Positions 27,386 to 35,154 of a stretch of DNA of 64,000 nucleotides are shown one piece after another (positions within the stretch are counted from its first letter, which is position 1; every line of letters begins with the position of its first letter). Where the stretch lies: contig NZ_BMUI01000001.1 of NCBI RefSeq assembly GCF_014650115.1, positions 496,001 through 560,000 of the forward strand, in the 5' to 3' direction. The stretch is from Streptomyces olivaceoviridis. GTDB taxonomy: Bacteria; Actinomycetota; Actinomycetes; Streptomycetales; Streptomycetaceae. The translations under genes were made by a program, and so were the position numbers. Under the pieces are notes generated by a model. That model was not told the origin of the DNA. It was given only the letters and a program-made list of their open reading frames with translations, and did not search any database.

Positions 27386-27900
27386 GACTCACCACATCCC
27401 CCCAGCGACAGTAAAGGGATTTGTAGCACGGTAAGTCGACTATGGGAACTGGTTCAACAGTGACGCACTTTATGCGAACAAACATTCGCCTCCCGGTCTC
27501 CTTGAGGGGTCATATGGACTGGGGCTGCACCTCTGAGTGCTATAGCCGGCGCACTCGCTGGCATCATGACGACGTACGTTGTGGTGTGGACCGAGACCGC
27601 TGGAAGCTCGGCATCACGCCTCGCGCGAACGGCTCCGCATACCGCCCCTCTGGTGAGGGCCTTCCCAAGGTTCACGTTCAGGTGGGTACGAGGATGCACC
27701 AAGATCGCCTTTGTGCAAGGGAAGACCACCAAGCGCCCCAGCCAGTGAGTGTCTAACTGCGTGACAACGCCGACGAACACCGGCGGACGAGCGCGAACAC
27801 CTACGCACCATCAGTGCAGGTGAGGGGCACACCAGCTCAAGGCAGAGCCCTCACCCGAGTTGCTTCGAGACGAAGCGGTAGCTCCGTTAGGGTGCACTGC
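27386..27900. other. Non-coding region with left copy of a 131-bp direct repeat
   Basis: Short frames on both strands lack coding character. 27745-27875 is about 85 percent identical, without gaps, to 31779-31909. Confidence 0.5.
27745..27875 (+). repeat. 131-bp imperfect direct repeat, left copy
   Basis: My ungapped hand alignment to 31779-31909 matches at about 111 of 131 positions, from GTGAGTGTCTAACTGCGTGA to TTGCTTCGAGACGAAG. The constant offset is 4,034 bases. Confidence 0.85.
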
Positions 27901-28098
27901 ATGACCGAGGCCCCGGACTGTCCCGAGTGCAGCCAGCCCATGAAGTTCGGCGGCTTCGTCCTCGTCGATCGGGAGAACGATGGCCGGCGGAGCTGCCGGG
28001 CGCTGTGGAGGTGTACCGGTCGGCATGTCTGGTGGCGCTGGGCCGACCGTCCGGAGGAGCCGCTGGAGGCCTGCCCGATGCCGAAGCTCTTCCGCTGA
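27901..28098 (+). CDS. Small zinc-ribbon-like protein (65 aa)
   Basis: 65 residues, MTEAPDCPECSQPMKFGGFV, with CPEC and a later CTGRH that could form a Cys/His zinc site, and a Trp-rich WRCTGRHVWWRW segment. The ribosome binding site is weak (TTAGGGTG). It begins 25 bases after the left copy of the 131-bp repeat. I do not know a function; coding status is likely but not certain. Confidence 0.6.
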   Translation: MTEAPDCPECSQPMKFGGFVLVDRENDGRRSCRALWRCTGRHVWWRWADRPEEPLEACPMPKLFR

Positions 28099-28201
28099 CG
28101 TCCAACGCTGACATCAACGACCCCTGACGGCGGCGGCACACGGCACCCGCGCACGGCAGTGGTGCACGAGGCGAACTCCGACCAGGCCAAGGGTAGATCG
28201 A

Positions 28202-28242
28202 ACTCCTAAAGCGGGTGTCGCAGGTTCGAATCCTGCCGGGGG
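28202..28242 (+). pseudogene. 3' half of a tRNA-Arg(CCU)-like sequence (att remnant)
   Basis: ACTCCTAAAGCGGGTGTCG followed by the T-arm GCAGG-TTCGAAT-CCTGC and CCGGGGGT resembles the 3' half of tRNA-Arg(CCU). No 5' half precedes it. Such half-tRNAs mark attachment sites of integrated elements; here it lies inside another element. Confidence 0.7.
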
Positions 28243-28248
28243 TACATC

Positions 28249-28292
28249 GAGAAAGGCCAGCTCGGGGGGGACCTCCCAGACTGGCCCTTCTC
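28249..28292 (+). terminator. Hairpin after the tRNA fragment
   Basis: GAGAAAGGCCAG (28249-28260) pairs with CTGGCCCTTCTC (28281-28292) apart from one base. It would stop transcription ahead of the repeat-protein gene. Confidence 0.6.
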
Positions 28293-28432
28293 CCCCACCG
28301 CCGCGGATCAGGGCTCCGAGTCGATCGGTGATGGCCCGGCCCCGGTCGTGAGGACGCCCCTACGGCGCTCACCCAGGCCGGTCCACCGGGCCCTGCTGCA
28401 ACCACAGAAAGCAGTGGCTTGTCTCCTTCTCC

Positions 28433-29851
28433 ATGACAGTCAACCGACGGCCGCACCCCACACCCGACGACCGGGAGTTGCGGCTGTGGAAGGTCGGCCG
28501 AGCGCTGACACTCGCCTTCGTCGCCGCGGTCCTGGTCGCAGGCAGTATCTTCTACGGGCTGGTGGAGCTGCTCGACTTCAAGGAGATCGACAGTACCGCG
28601 AAGCTCGACGCGAGCACGCTCTTCGACTTGGTGAAGCTCTCCTTCGGGGTGGTCGCCGGGGCTGGTGCACTCGTCGCCCTGGTCGTGGCCTACCGCCGCC
28701 AGCGTGTCGACGAGGTCGGCGCCCACCGCGAAGCCACCCGCCTTCACACCGAACGCTTTTCCCAGGCTGTCGACAAACTCGGATCCGACTCCCCGGCCGT
28801 CCGCCTCGGCGGGGTCCACGCCCTCGCTGGCCTTGCCGACGACGCCCCCGACGACAGCCTGCGCCAGACCTGCATCGACGTTCTGTGTGCCTACTTGCAG
28901 CTCCCCTTTACCTCGGATCCTGGCGACGATCCCACCCATCAAGAAGAGCACCATCGATACTTGGCCTTCCGCAAGGTCCGGCACACGATTCTGCGTCTCA
29001 TCGGCGACCACTACCGGCGCCCCCAGGGGACCCACCGCTCCTGGCAGGGCTGTGATCTCGACCTGACCGGCGTCACCATCGACTGCGATGTGTCCTTCGA
29101 CGGTGCGACATTCTCCGATGGCACCGTCTCCTTCGACGGTGCGACATTCTCCGATGGCACCGTCTCCTTCGGTGATGCGACGTTCTCCAACGGCGTGGTG
29201 TCCTTTCACGGTGCGACGTTCTCCAGCGGCATGGTGCGTTTCGACGGTGCGACGTTCTGCGGTAGCGAGGTGTCGTTCAGCGCTGCAGTATTCTCCGGCA
29301 GCGTGATGTCGTTCCGCAGGGTCGCCTTCTCAGGTGGTGCGGTGGCCTTCAATGGGGCCACCTTCGCTGACCATGGGGTGACCTTCCAGGCCGCGACGTT
29401 CTCTGGCGGCGACGTGTCCTTTATGCATGCGACGTTCTCCGGCAGCACTGTGTGCTTCGAACACGCGGCGTTCTCTGGAGGTGAGGTGTCGTTTCGCGAG
29501 GCGACGTTCCCAGGCGGCGAGGTGTCGTTTCGCGAGGCGACGTTCTCCAATGGCGAGGTGCTGTTCCTCAGGGCGGGATTCCTTGGCGGGCTAGTGTCTT
29601 TCCGCGATACGAGGTTCAGCGGCGGCTTGGTTGGTTTCAATGAATCGGTGTTCCCTCGCGGCGAGGTGTCGTTTCGCGGAGCGGCATTTTCCAGCGATAT
29701 GGTGATCTTTCATGATGTTGAGTTCTCCGGCGGCGCGGTGGCCTTCCGCGAAGCAACGGGATTGGCCCCCCGTGGACTTATGGCTGCCGTAAGCACCTCT
29801 GCGTCTGATTCAGTCACCCTTCCCTCGGCTTGGCAGGCACCGAGTCCATAG
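28433..29851 (+). CDS. Pentapeptide-family-like membrane protein with 12-residue repeats
   Basis: 472 residues. Two membrane helices lie near the N-terminus (ALTLAFVAAVLVAGSIFYGL and VVAGAGALVALVVAY). A segment typical of Streptomyces pentapeptide-repeat proteins follows (RFSQAVDKLGSDSPAVRLGG ... CIDVLCAYLQLPF). From about residue 220 come some 18-19 tandem units of 12 residues, pattern VSF(x)xATFSGGE, encoded by 36-bp DNA repeats (about 29091-29760). The regular Phe spacing suggests a right-handed beta-helix on the cytoplasmic or outer face. Function unknown. No ribosome binding site precedes the ATG. Confidence 0.82.
   Translation: MTVNRRPHPTPDDRELRLWKVGRALTLAFVAAVLVAGSIFYGLVELLDFKEIDSTAKLDASTLFDLVKLSFGVVAGAGALVALVVAYRRQRVDEVGAHREATRLHTERFSQAVDKLGSDSPAVRLGGVHALAGLADDAPDDSLRQTCIDVLCAYLQLPFTSDPGDDPTHQEEHHRYLAFRKVRHTILRLIGDHYRRPQGTHRSWQGCDLDLTGVTIDCDVSFDGATFSDGTVSFDGATFSDGTVSFGDATFSNGVVSFHGATFSSGMVRFDGATFCGSEVSFSAAVFSGSVMSFRRVAFSGGAVAFNGATFADHGVTFQAATFSGGDVSFMHATFSGSTVCFEHAAFSGGEVSFREATFPGGEVSFREATFSNGEVLFLRAGFLGGLVSFRDTRFSGGLVGFNESVFPRGEVSFRGAAFSSDMVIFHDVEFSGGAVAFREATGLAPRGLMAAVSTSASDSVTLPSAWQAPSP
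29091..29760 (+). repeat. 36-bp coding tandem repeats
   Basis: The unit is approximately GTGTCCTTCGACGGTGCGAC and the next 16 bases. The first copies are nearly identical (GATGGCACCGTCTCCTTC); later ones have diverged. They encode the 12-residue beta-helix-like units. Confidence 0.8.
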
Positions 29852-29928
29852 AACTCAGGGGGCGGAAACGATCGTCTGTGCCTCCAGGATCGCGATCGGA
29901 TGATCCAATCTGACTTCTTGGAGACTCC

Positions 29929-30165
29929 GTGATCAATCCAATGCGACGGGCGGGTGCATTGTGCCCCTTGACGCCTCCCATAGGGTGCCCGAAGTGGGCC
30001 CACCGCTTGGCCCACTGGTTGTTCGAGGCCGAGCGGAACCCGGACACCTTCCGCTGGTACGCCGGCCAGCCCACCGACGGGGCACCCGAATCGCACCGGT
30101 TCGCGATCGAGTTCATCGAGTCGCTGAAGGACAAGGATGTCCCCAAGCTGCCAGGGCCGCGGTGA
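29929..30165 (+). CDS. Small protein of unknown function (78 aa)
   Basis: GTG start at 29929 with GGAG five bases upstream. The C-terminal half (HWLFEAERNPDTFRWYAGQP ... RFAIEFIESLKDKDVPKL) has coding character and could be the tail of a truncated longer protein. No domain recognised. Confidence 0.5.
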   Translation: MINPMRRAGALCPLTPPIGCPKWAHRLAHWLFEAERNPDTFRWYAGQPTDGAPESHRFAIEFIESLKDKDVPKLPGPR

Positions 30166-30530
30166 GCAGCGTGCCAGAGCCGTGCCAGATAGTGCGGGGA
30201 ACCACGGGAAACAACGGTCACTCAATAAGCACGTTCACAGGTCATAGGGCCGCTCCGCAGCAGGCCACCAAGCCTCTTGAGAGTGTGGGACCCTAGCTTC
30301 CCAAGCTGAGGGCTGCAGCTTCATCATGACGGGGGGTCGGTCGTCATGTCCTGCTCTGTTCGACGGCATCGGCAGCGTGGCTGAGGCAGGTGGGTGTACA
30401 GCGACGCACACGCGTGCTTGATCGGTCACTTCACTCGCCGTCGTGGCGAACTGGCGTCGGCTGAGACTCAGACAGAGCGCTGCAACGATGCCGGCCGTCA
30501 GCAGAGTGCCGACAGAGTTGGGCCGCCCTG
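30166..30530. other. Non-coding mosaic spacer
   Basis: About 365 bases without a gene. CGTGCCAGAGCCGTGCCAGATA (about 30170) recurs in near-identical form at 31917. The segment around 30405 (GCACACGCGTGC, then CTCGCCGTCGTGGCG) recurs at about 32730-32780. These shared pieces suggest past recombination between element fragments. Confidence 0.5.
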
Positions 30531-31580
30531 CTACCGACCAGCAACGTCCTTGATCGCCATCAACGCCATATGAGGCACCACCACGATCGCTTGGTCAAGC
30601 AGGTGTTCCACGGCGTTCGCTGCGGAGGAGCTGTCGATATCGATGATCTCTGCCCAAGAAGCTGGCTCATAGCGCGCCAGGATCGACAAGCCAAAGAGTA
30701 CCGCCCACCATGCCAAGAGCGGGTGAACAGGACCAGCCATGCTGCCGAGCGCCGGGAAGGCATAGGCGTCACTTGGACCGCGGTACAGTGTCGACCGCTT
30801 GAGAGCCTCAAGACGCCCGGCGTCCGCATCTACTGGAATCGTCAAAGCTGACGGCAGGAACACCTCCAGCTCCTCCGCTGGACCGTTGCCTCGGTTATGC
30901 CACAGAACGCTGTTAGGCGCGTCTGGAGTGTGAGACCACCCCTTGAGCGAGGGATAACTAGCAAGGAAGGCATCTACGGCCTTCGGATCTGCTTCTGATC
31001 TCACCCGCACCTCCCGAGGAACCGGATACAGGGAAAGCCGACACCATATTTCGTCACCGCGGTGAATAAGACCGCCAGGGGCGAAGTGCATGGCTGGCAA
31101 TCCTGATGCGCCATGGAGGGGTACGGTTTGCGCTTCAGGTACGAGAGGCCAAAGCTCGCCAAGCGTCAACGGATTCTGCGGCTCCAGCGGCTCAGCTCCT
31201 ATGGCCCGCGCTACTGCCGGAAAAGATCCCTTGGCGGTCGGTAGGACTTCCACCGAAGCCAACCCCGAACTTGCGTCTAGGTTGCGGGTCCCGATCCCGT
31301 GCCCCTTGAGCCGCCACCCGTCCTGGCCCAGCAAGCCTGACGCTGCGGCAATCGCCCTCCCGAACTGCGACAGTGCGTAAAAAATCTGGACAGGGCGCGT
31401 CGCCGGACCAGCAGCTTCCGCTGCCTCGGTGAACTGTTGGGCCTGCTCCAATGCTGCGACGAACACGGCACGCCGCTCTGCCGTTGCCCGAGCGGGTCCA
31501 GCCACTCCAGTACGTAGTCCCCGCAATTCACGCCAGACCTCTCGCTTGCTTGGCATCGCAAGGTCTCGCCAGGTGGCCAT
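30531..31580 (-). CDS. YaaC-like protein (cargo)
   Basis: 349 residues from ATG 31580, with GAGGAGG three bases upstream (close spacing). The pattern fits the YaaC family: QIFYALSQFGRAIAAASGL near 85, LPTAKGSFPAVARAI, then LLAWWAVLFGLSILARYEPASW and a C-terminal helical part (AVEHLLDQAIVVVPHMAL). YaaC-like proteins are HEPN-related by fold in my recollection, and their function is unsettled. The gene is flanked by the spaced 131-bp repeats, suggesting it moved in as part of a 4-kb cassette. Confidence 0.8.
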   Translation of the reverse strand: MATWRDLAMPSKREVWRELRGLRTGVAGPARATAERRAVFVAALEQAQQFTEAAEAAGPATRPVQIFYALSQFGRAIAAASGLLGQDGWRLKGHGIGTRNLDASSGLASVEVLPTAKGSFPAVARAIGAEPLEPQNPLTLGELWPLVPEAQTVPLHGASGLPAMHFAPGGLIHRGDEIWCRLSLYPVPREVRVRSEADPKAVDAFLASYPSLKGWSHTPDAPNSVLWHNRGNGPAEELEVFLPSALTIPVDADAGRLEALKRSTLYRGPSDAYAFPALGSMAGPVHPLLAWWAVLFGLSILARYEPASWAEIIDIDSSSAANAVEHLLDQAIVVVPHMALMAIKDVAGR

Positions 31581-32463
31581 GGGCCTCCTCAATCGTTCTA
31601 GGCCCACCGGGCCCCTCAGCAGATGTCAGCTCAGCTGGCCCGGCGTGAACGGCTGGCCCCCTCCACAACGGACAGGTGTTGCGGGTCTATAGCGCGTCGG
31701 CCGACGCAGGCAGACTGAGCGTACGGCAGTCCTCGGGGCACACGCACCGGTGTTTCCCCTCACGAGGAGCGGCACCGGGTGAGTGTCTAACTGCGTGACA
31801 ACTCCGACGAACAGCGGCGAACAAGCGCGAACGTCTGCGGACCATCAGCGCATGTGAGAGGCCCACCACCCCAAGGCAGCTCCTCCACCCAAGTTGCTTC
31901 GGGACGAAGAGGTCGCCGTGCCACAGCCGTGCCAGATACAAGGGCCACCGACGGTCCACAAGGGTTGCCAGCGGGTGCATCCATGCCCGCTGGCTACGCC
32001 GACAAAGTGGCAGCTCACCAACCCACACCCCACCCTCTCTCCTGCAGCGGGTGTCGCCGACCACTCCAGGTTCACCACCGCCGTCACCCGGTACCACGGG
32101 CCGCCTCCGACCGCCGCCTCACCACCGCCCCGGGCCTTGGCGCCAACCTGTACCCGCTCCTCGCCTAGCAGGAACTACCGGTGACCGCCGACGTCATCGC
32201 CCGCAGCGGCATGGGACACCGAAGCCCGAGTGCTGTGACGCAGCTCTCATCCCGGATGAGACCCGTGAACCTTGTTGGCCCACTTCGAGGTTGGGCGTCG
32301 TCGCAGGTCAGAAGCGGCTTGTGTGGCTAACAGCCCATCAGGCACGCTCCGAGTCGAAGGCATTGGAGCCGACAGCGCCAAGGGGAGTCCGCCGCACATC
32401 CCGGCCAGGACCTCAAGGCGGTACTCCCCCGCGCTGATCCCGCACGAGAAGAGGAGATCTGCC
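31581..32463. other. Non-coding region containing right copy of the 131-bp repeat
   Basis: Several short frames occur on both strands but none has coding character or a ribosome binding site. 31779-31909 is the right copy of the direct repeat. Confidence 0.5.
31779..31909 (+). repeat. 131-bp imperfect direct repeat, right copy
   Basis: Matches 27745-27875 without gaps at about 85 percent. The pair brackets the zinc-ribbon gene, the tRNA fragment, the repeat-protein gene and the YaaC-like gene. Confidence 0.85.
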
Positions 32464-32631
32464 ATGCACCATAGCAACGAGGAGCGCTACGAGGAGGAGC
32501 CGGAGCCCGTCCCCATCTGGCAGCGAATACGGTCCTGGCGGTTACACCAGCACCTAGCCCGCGGCGCCGCCTATGGGGCCGGTAGCGGCGCCGTCAGCCT
32601 GCTCTTGGTGTGGCTGCAATCCCGGTACTGA
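32464..32631 (+). CDS. Small membrane protein (55 aa)
   Basis: 55 residues, MHHSNEERYEEEPEPVPIWQ, acidic at the start and with one C-terminal hydrophobic segment (AYGAGSGAVSLLLVWLQSRY). AAGAGGAG lies about eight bases before the ATG. It is not coupled to any neighbour; likely a cargo or accessory gene. Unknown function. Confidence 0.55.
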   Translation: MHHSNEERYEEEPEPVPIWQRIRSWRLHQHLARGAAYGAGSGAVSLLLVWLQSRY

Positions 32632-33009
32632 CCCAGCAGGCGAGTAGGGTGTGCTCATTTGGTGCGGGAGCGACAAAACACAGAACCTCCCGCACCACGT
32701 AGCGGGTACTGAACCACTGATGTTGAAGCATGGCACACGCGTGCGTGGTCGGTTAGCGCTCTCGCCGTCGTGGCGGACTGCCGTCAACTGAGGCCCGGAC
32801 GGGGTGCTGGCGTCAGCTGGGCCGTCCCTGGGCCGTCTGAGGCCGCCCAGCAATGACAGAAGCCCACGGGGCATGGGGTGTTCAGAACCGTGGGCTTCGT
32901 CGGGCTTGTTGTTCGGCGGGGACCGGTAGTCAGGAGACCGGCATCTCAGGTCGCACGCAGCCGCCGCGGCAGAGCTGCTTCAGCCTCTGAGAAAGCGCAG
33001 CGCCCCCTG
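32632..33009. other. Spacer with terminator of the minus-strand operon
   Basis: No gene. The inverted repeat GAAGCCCACGG (32859-32869) / CCGTGGGCTTC (32888-32898) sits 110 bases past the last minus-strand gene and is a plausible terminator. Confidence 0.55.
32859..32898 (-). terminator. Hairpin terminator of the GntR operon
   Basis: An 11-bp perfect stem with an 18-base loop, downstream of the stop at 33010 on the minus strand. Confidence 0.55.
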
Positions 33010-33312
33010 TCAGGGTCGATGAGGATCACTCACCGCCAGGAGGTGACCGCGGCTGACCGCAACGCGGAGGACGTCCCGCAACGCCCTGGTCAGCTCCCTC
33101 GCCAGCCGTTGCAAGGCCTCCGGGCCGGCGTCCTGGTCGTCGAGGGTGTCGGAGGCATGCTCCAGCAACTCGGCTGCCGTCCCCAACTGCACCGCTTCGA
33201 TGTTGTCCGCCAGACGGGACATGTAGCCGGCCTTGTCGTCGGTGTCCAAGTAGCAGGGCTTGCCCTCCGGCCCCGACCACGGGAGGAGTCGCAGTTCGTT
33301 CGGTGCGGTCAT
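33010..33312 (-). CDS. Small protein coupled to GntR (100 aa)
   Basis: 100 residues, MTAPNELRLLPWSGPEGKPC, predicted mostly helical (RLADNIEAVQLGTAAELLEHASDTL). The ATG overlaps the GntR stop (ATGA), with GAAGGGAA upstream. Last gene of a six-gene operon. I recall similar proteins next to GntR regulators on Streptomyces mobile elements; function not known. Confidence 0.7.
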   Translation of the reverse strand: MTAPNELRLLPWSGPEGKPCYLDTDDKAGYMSRLADNIEAVQLGTAAELLEHASDTLDDQDAGPEALQRLARELTRALRDVLRVAVSRGHLLAVSDPHRP

Positions 33313-34052
33313 CGTCGGGTTCCCTTCTCATCGGTCACGTCGTGGGTGGTGAAGACCGCGTCGACGCGATCCCCGGGGAACACGAGAAGCGCGGCCTCGA
33401 CGACTCGACCGGTGGAGTCGGTCGCGACCCGTGTGATCGCGAGGGCTGCCGCCGTTGGGCCGATCCGGAGGGCGGATGCCTCGTCCGGTGTCGGTGGACG
33501 AGCGCATACCGTCTCCCGGACAGTTGCCGGTGCCGAGCCGAGGACAGCGAATCGCGTGGCCGTGTCCCGCAACGAGGAGTCGTCGCCCAGCACGTCGGCC
33601 GATGCCAGGTCGCGCGGGATGTAAATGCGGGCCAGACCGTGCGGTGAGTCTCCCTCATGGCTGATGCAGAAGAACTCAGCGAGAGGGGTGCCCGTCGGCA
33701 CCCTCAGCAAGGACGTCAGATGGCCGTCTGCCTGCACGATGGCGGTGCGAACAGTCACGCGCATGGCCGCTTCAGCGGCGGTCCATGGGTCCAGCGTTCC
33801 CCACCCCCCGACGTACACGACCTTGCGGAGGCAGCGGCGGACGAAGTTGCCTTTCCCGTGCCTCTTCTCGACAAGGCCCTCGCCCTGGAGGACCGCGAGG
33901 GCACTTCGCAGAGTTGCCGTACTGACCTCGTATCGGTCGGCGAGGTCTGCTTCAGACGGCAGGCGTTCACCCGGTTTGACCGCGCCGGTTGTAATCTGGC
34001 GCCGGAGATCGTCGGCGATGTCGTGATGGCGTGAAGGCACGGACCGGGTCAC
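33309..34052 (-). CDS. GntR/UTRA-family transcriptional regulator (second in element)
   Basis: 247 residues if GTG 34052 is used. This start overlaps the upstream stop (GTGA) and is supported by coupling; a GTG at 34040 is the alternative. The winged helix is visible (HHDIADDLRRQITTGAVKPGE, SEADLADRYEVSTATLRSAL) and a UTRA ligand-binding domain follows (CISHEGDSPHGLARIYIP). It is co-transcribed with five small genes and lies in the AICE cargo part, so it is likely autoregulated and controls that operon. Confidence 0.85.
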   Translation of the reverse strand: MTRSVPSRHHDIADDLRRQITTGAVKPGERLPSEADLADRYEVSTATLRSALAVLQGEGLVEKRHGKGNFVRRCLRKVVYVGGWGTLDPWTAAEAAMRVTVRTAIVQADGHLTSLLRVPTGTPLAEFFCISHEGDSPHGLARIYIPRDLASADVLGDDSSLRDTATRFAVLGSAPATVRETVCARPPTPDEASALRIGPTAAALAITRVATDSTGRVVEAALLVFPGDRVDAVFTTHDVTDEKGTRR

Positions 34053-34273
34053 CGCCTTCTCTGCACACGAATGGCAGCGAGCCGGGTTCGCGTGTGTATG
34101 GTCAGCAGCTCGCCCGACTCGAAGAGGAGTCGTTTGGCGCCTTGAGGAAGTTGGATGAGGTCCATGACCCGGCACGCTCTGCCGCCCAGTTGAATGACGT
34201 CGCCACGCTGCACGGTGGTCGCCGTGACCTCGACCGTGGAAACCAGCGCGCCGCCCGGTACCCAGCCGCTCAC
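34049..34273 (-). CDS. Small beta-rich protein of mobile-element operon (74 aa)
   Basis: 74 residues from GTG 34273, supported by AGGGGGGT upstream and overlap with the previous stop (GTGA). The core QRGDVIQLGGRACRVMDLI, then RLLFESGELLTIHTRTRL, is a compact pattern I recognise from many Streptomyces small conserved proteins. Function unknown, perhaps nucleic acid or ligand binding. Coupled at its end to the GntR gene. Confidence 0.75.
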   Translation of the reverse strand: MSGWVPGGALVSTVEVTATTVQRGDVIQLGGRACRVMDLIQLPQGAKRLLFESGELLTIHTRTRLAAIRVQRRR

Positions 34274-34473
34274 CGCTGCACCCCCCTGGGCTTTGAGTGG
34301 CTCGGCATCGAGTGGCAGGGGCACGCGCACGTCTCGTAGGCAACCGGCAGGTCGACCGGCGCGGAGACGGGAGAGGACTCCGTGCAGCGCGGGTGTGTGC
34401 CGATACGGCAGGCGGTCGACCGGTAGGGGACGGCCGAGGCGTCGGTGACGCGGAGTTGTTGGCGTGGAGACAT
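34270..34473 (-). CDS. Small Cys-rich protein of mobile-element operon (67 aa)
   Basis: 67 residues, MSPRQQLRVTDASAVPYRST. The C-terminal segment LPVAYETCACPCHSMPS has three clustered cysteines and a histidine. The start shares a base with the previous stop (TGATG) and its stop overlaps the next GTG. Unknown function. Confidence 0.6.
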   Translation of the reverse strand: MSPRQQLRVTDASAVPYRSTACRIGTHPRCTESSPVSAPVDLPVAYETCACPCHSMPSHSKPRGVQR

Positions 34474-34784
34474 CAGTGGACCCCCGCCAGGGTCGACCAG
34501 GCTTCAGCCGGCAAATGGGAAGCGACGACCACCGCCCGTGGCCGTACTCGTTGCTCCCAGGCCAGCACGTAGGGGCGGACGAGTGCGTTGTCCTCCCCTG
34601 CGAGCGGGAGTCGGTGGTTGACGATGTCGGAGACCCGGCCCAGTGGCCGCCTCGACGCATCGGCGGACGCCGGGCGGGCAGGGGCGACCGTCGGCCGGGA
34701 GGTCGTTAAGGGGCGGCGGTGCCTGCCCTTGGGGGCGTACCGCGCTCTGGTGAGCGAGACGGCACGGCGGATACGGTTGAGCAC
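34473..34784 (-). CDS. Small basic protein of mobile-element operon (103 aa)
   Basis: 103 residues from GTG 34784, with AGGAGCTG about ten bases upstream. The N-terminus MLNRIRRAVSLTRARYAPKG is strongly basic. The stop overlaps the next ATG (TGATG). No domain recognised. Confidence 0.65.
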   Translation of the reverse strand: MLNRIRRAVSLTRARYAPKGRHRRPLTTSRPTVAPARPASADASRRPLGRVSDIVNHRLPLAGEDNALVRPYVLAWEQRVRPRAVVVASHLPAEAWSTLAGVH

Positions 34785-34796
34785 GCTGCTCAGCTC

Positions 34797-35075
34797 CTAT
34801 CGCTGATGGCTCGGTCCCCCGACATCGCCCGTCGTGGGGACCGCTTTATGTACGACCGCCCAGAGGGTGCGGCCGTTCTGGCTGGTGGCGCGGAGGCCGA
34901 ACCGATCGGCCTCGGCCACCACTTCCAGGGCCTCCCGCCATAAGTCGGCGGAGGGCATTTCCGGTATCTCCGCTTCGACCGACGTGTAGCGGTCGTACTC
35001 CTCCACGCGCGCGGGAAGCCCGACGGCGGACAGCCGGGCGGCGATGGCCGCCGCGCGGGATCCCGAAGCGGGCAC
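34797..35075 (-). CDS. Small hypothetical protein, first gene of the operon (92 aa)
   Basis: 92 residues from GTG 35075, with GGAGG seven bases upstream. The middle (SADLWREALEVVAEADRFGL) is helical. It is the first gene after the divergent promoter that faces the third GntR gene. Unknown function. Confidence 0.65.
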   Translation of the reverse strand: MPASGSRAAAIAARLSAVGLPARVEEYDRYTSVEAEIPEMPSADLWREALEVVAEADRFGLRATSQNGRTLWAVVHKAVPTTGDVGGPSHQR

Positions 35076-35114
35076 AGGGCAGCCTCCGTCAACCGGCGAT
35101 CACTTTCAGTGAAG

Positions 35115-35145
35115 CTAGTTAACTAGGTTAGAGCTAGTGGACTAG
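35115..35145. promoter_or_regulatory. Tandem palindromic operators between divergent promoters
   Basis: CTAGTTAACTAG (35115-35126) and CTAGTGGACTAG (35134-35145) are 12-bp near-perfect palindromes with start positions 19 bases apart. They sit between the GTG at 35075 and the GntR ATG at 35155. GntR/HutC-type repressors bind such AT-centred palindromes. Confidence 0.75.
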
Positions 35146-35154
35146 ATTTTCCAT

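Larger units (their letters stand above)
28099..28432. other. Non-coding region with tRNA 3' fragment and terminator
   Basis: It contains the partial tRNA-Arg(CCU)-like sequence at 28202-28242 and a following hairpin. No gene is supported. Confidence 0.5.

Noticed and set aside
28202..28242. Full tRNA-Arg gene
   Set aside because: Only the 3' half is present; no 5' acceptor strand or D-arm precedes it, so it is kept as an att remnant.
29091..29760. CRISPR-like array because of regular 36-bp repeats
   Set aside because: The repeats are contiguous without unique spacers and read through as a 12-residue protein repeat.
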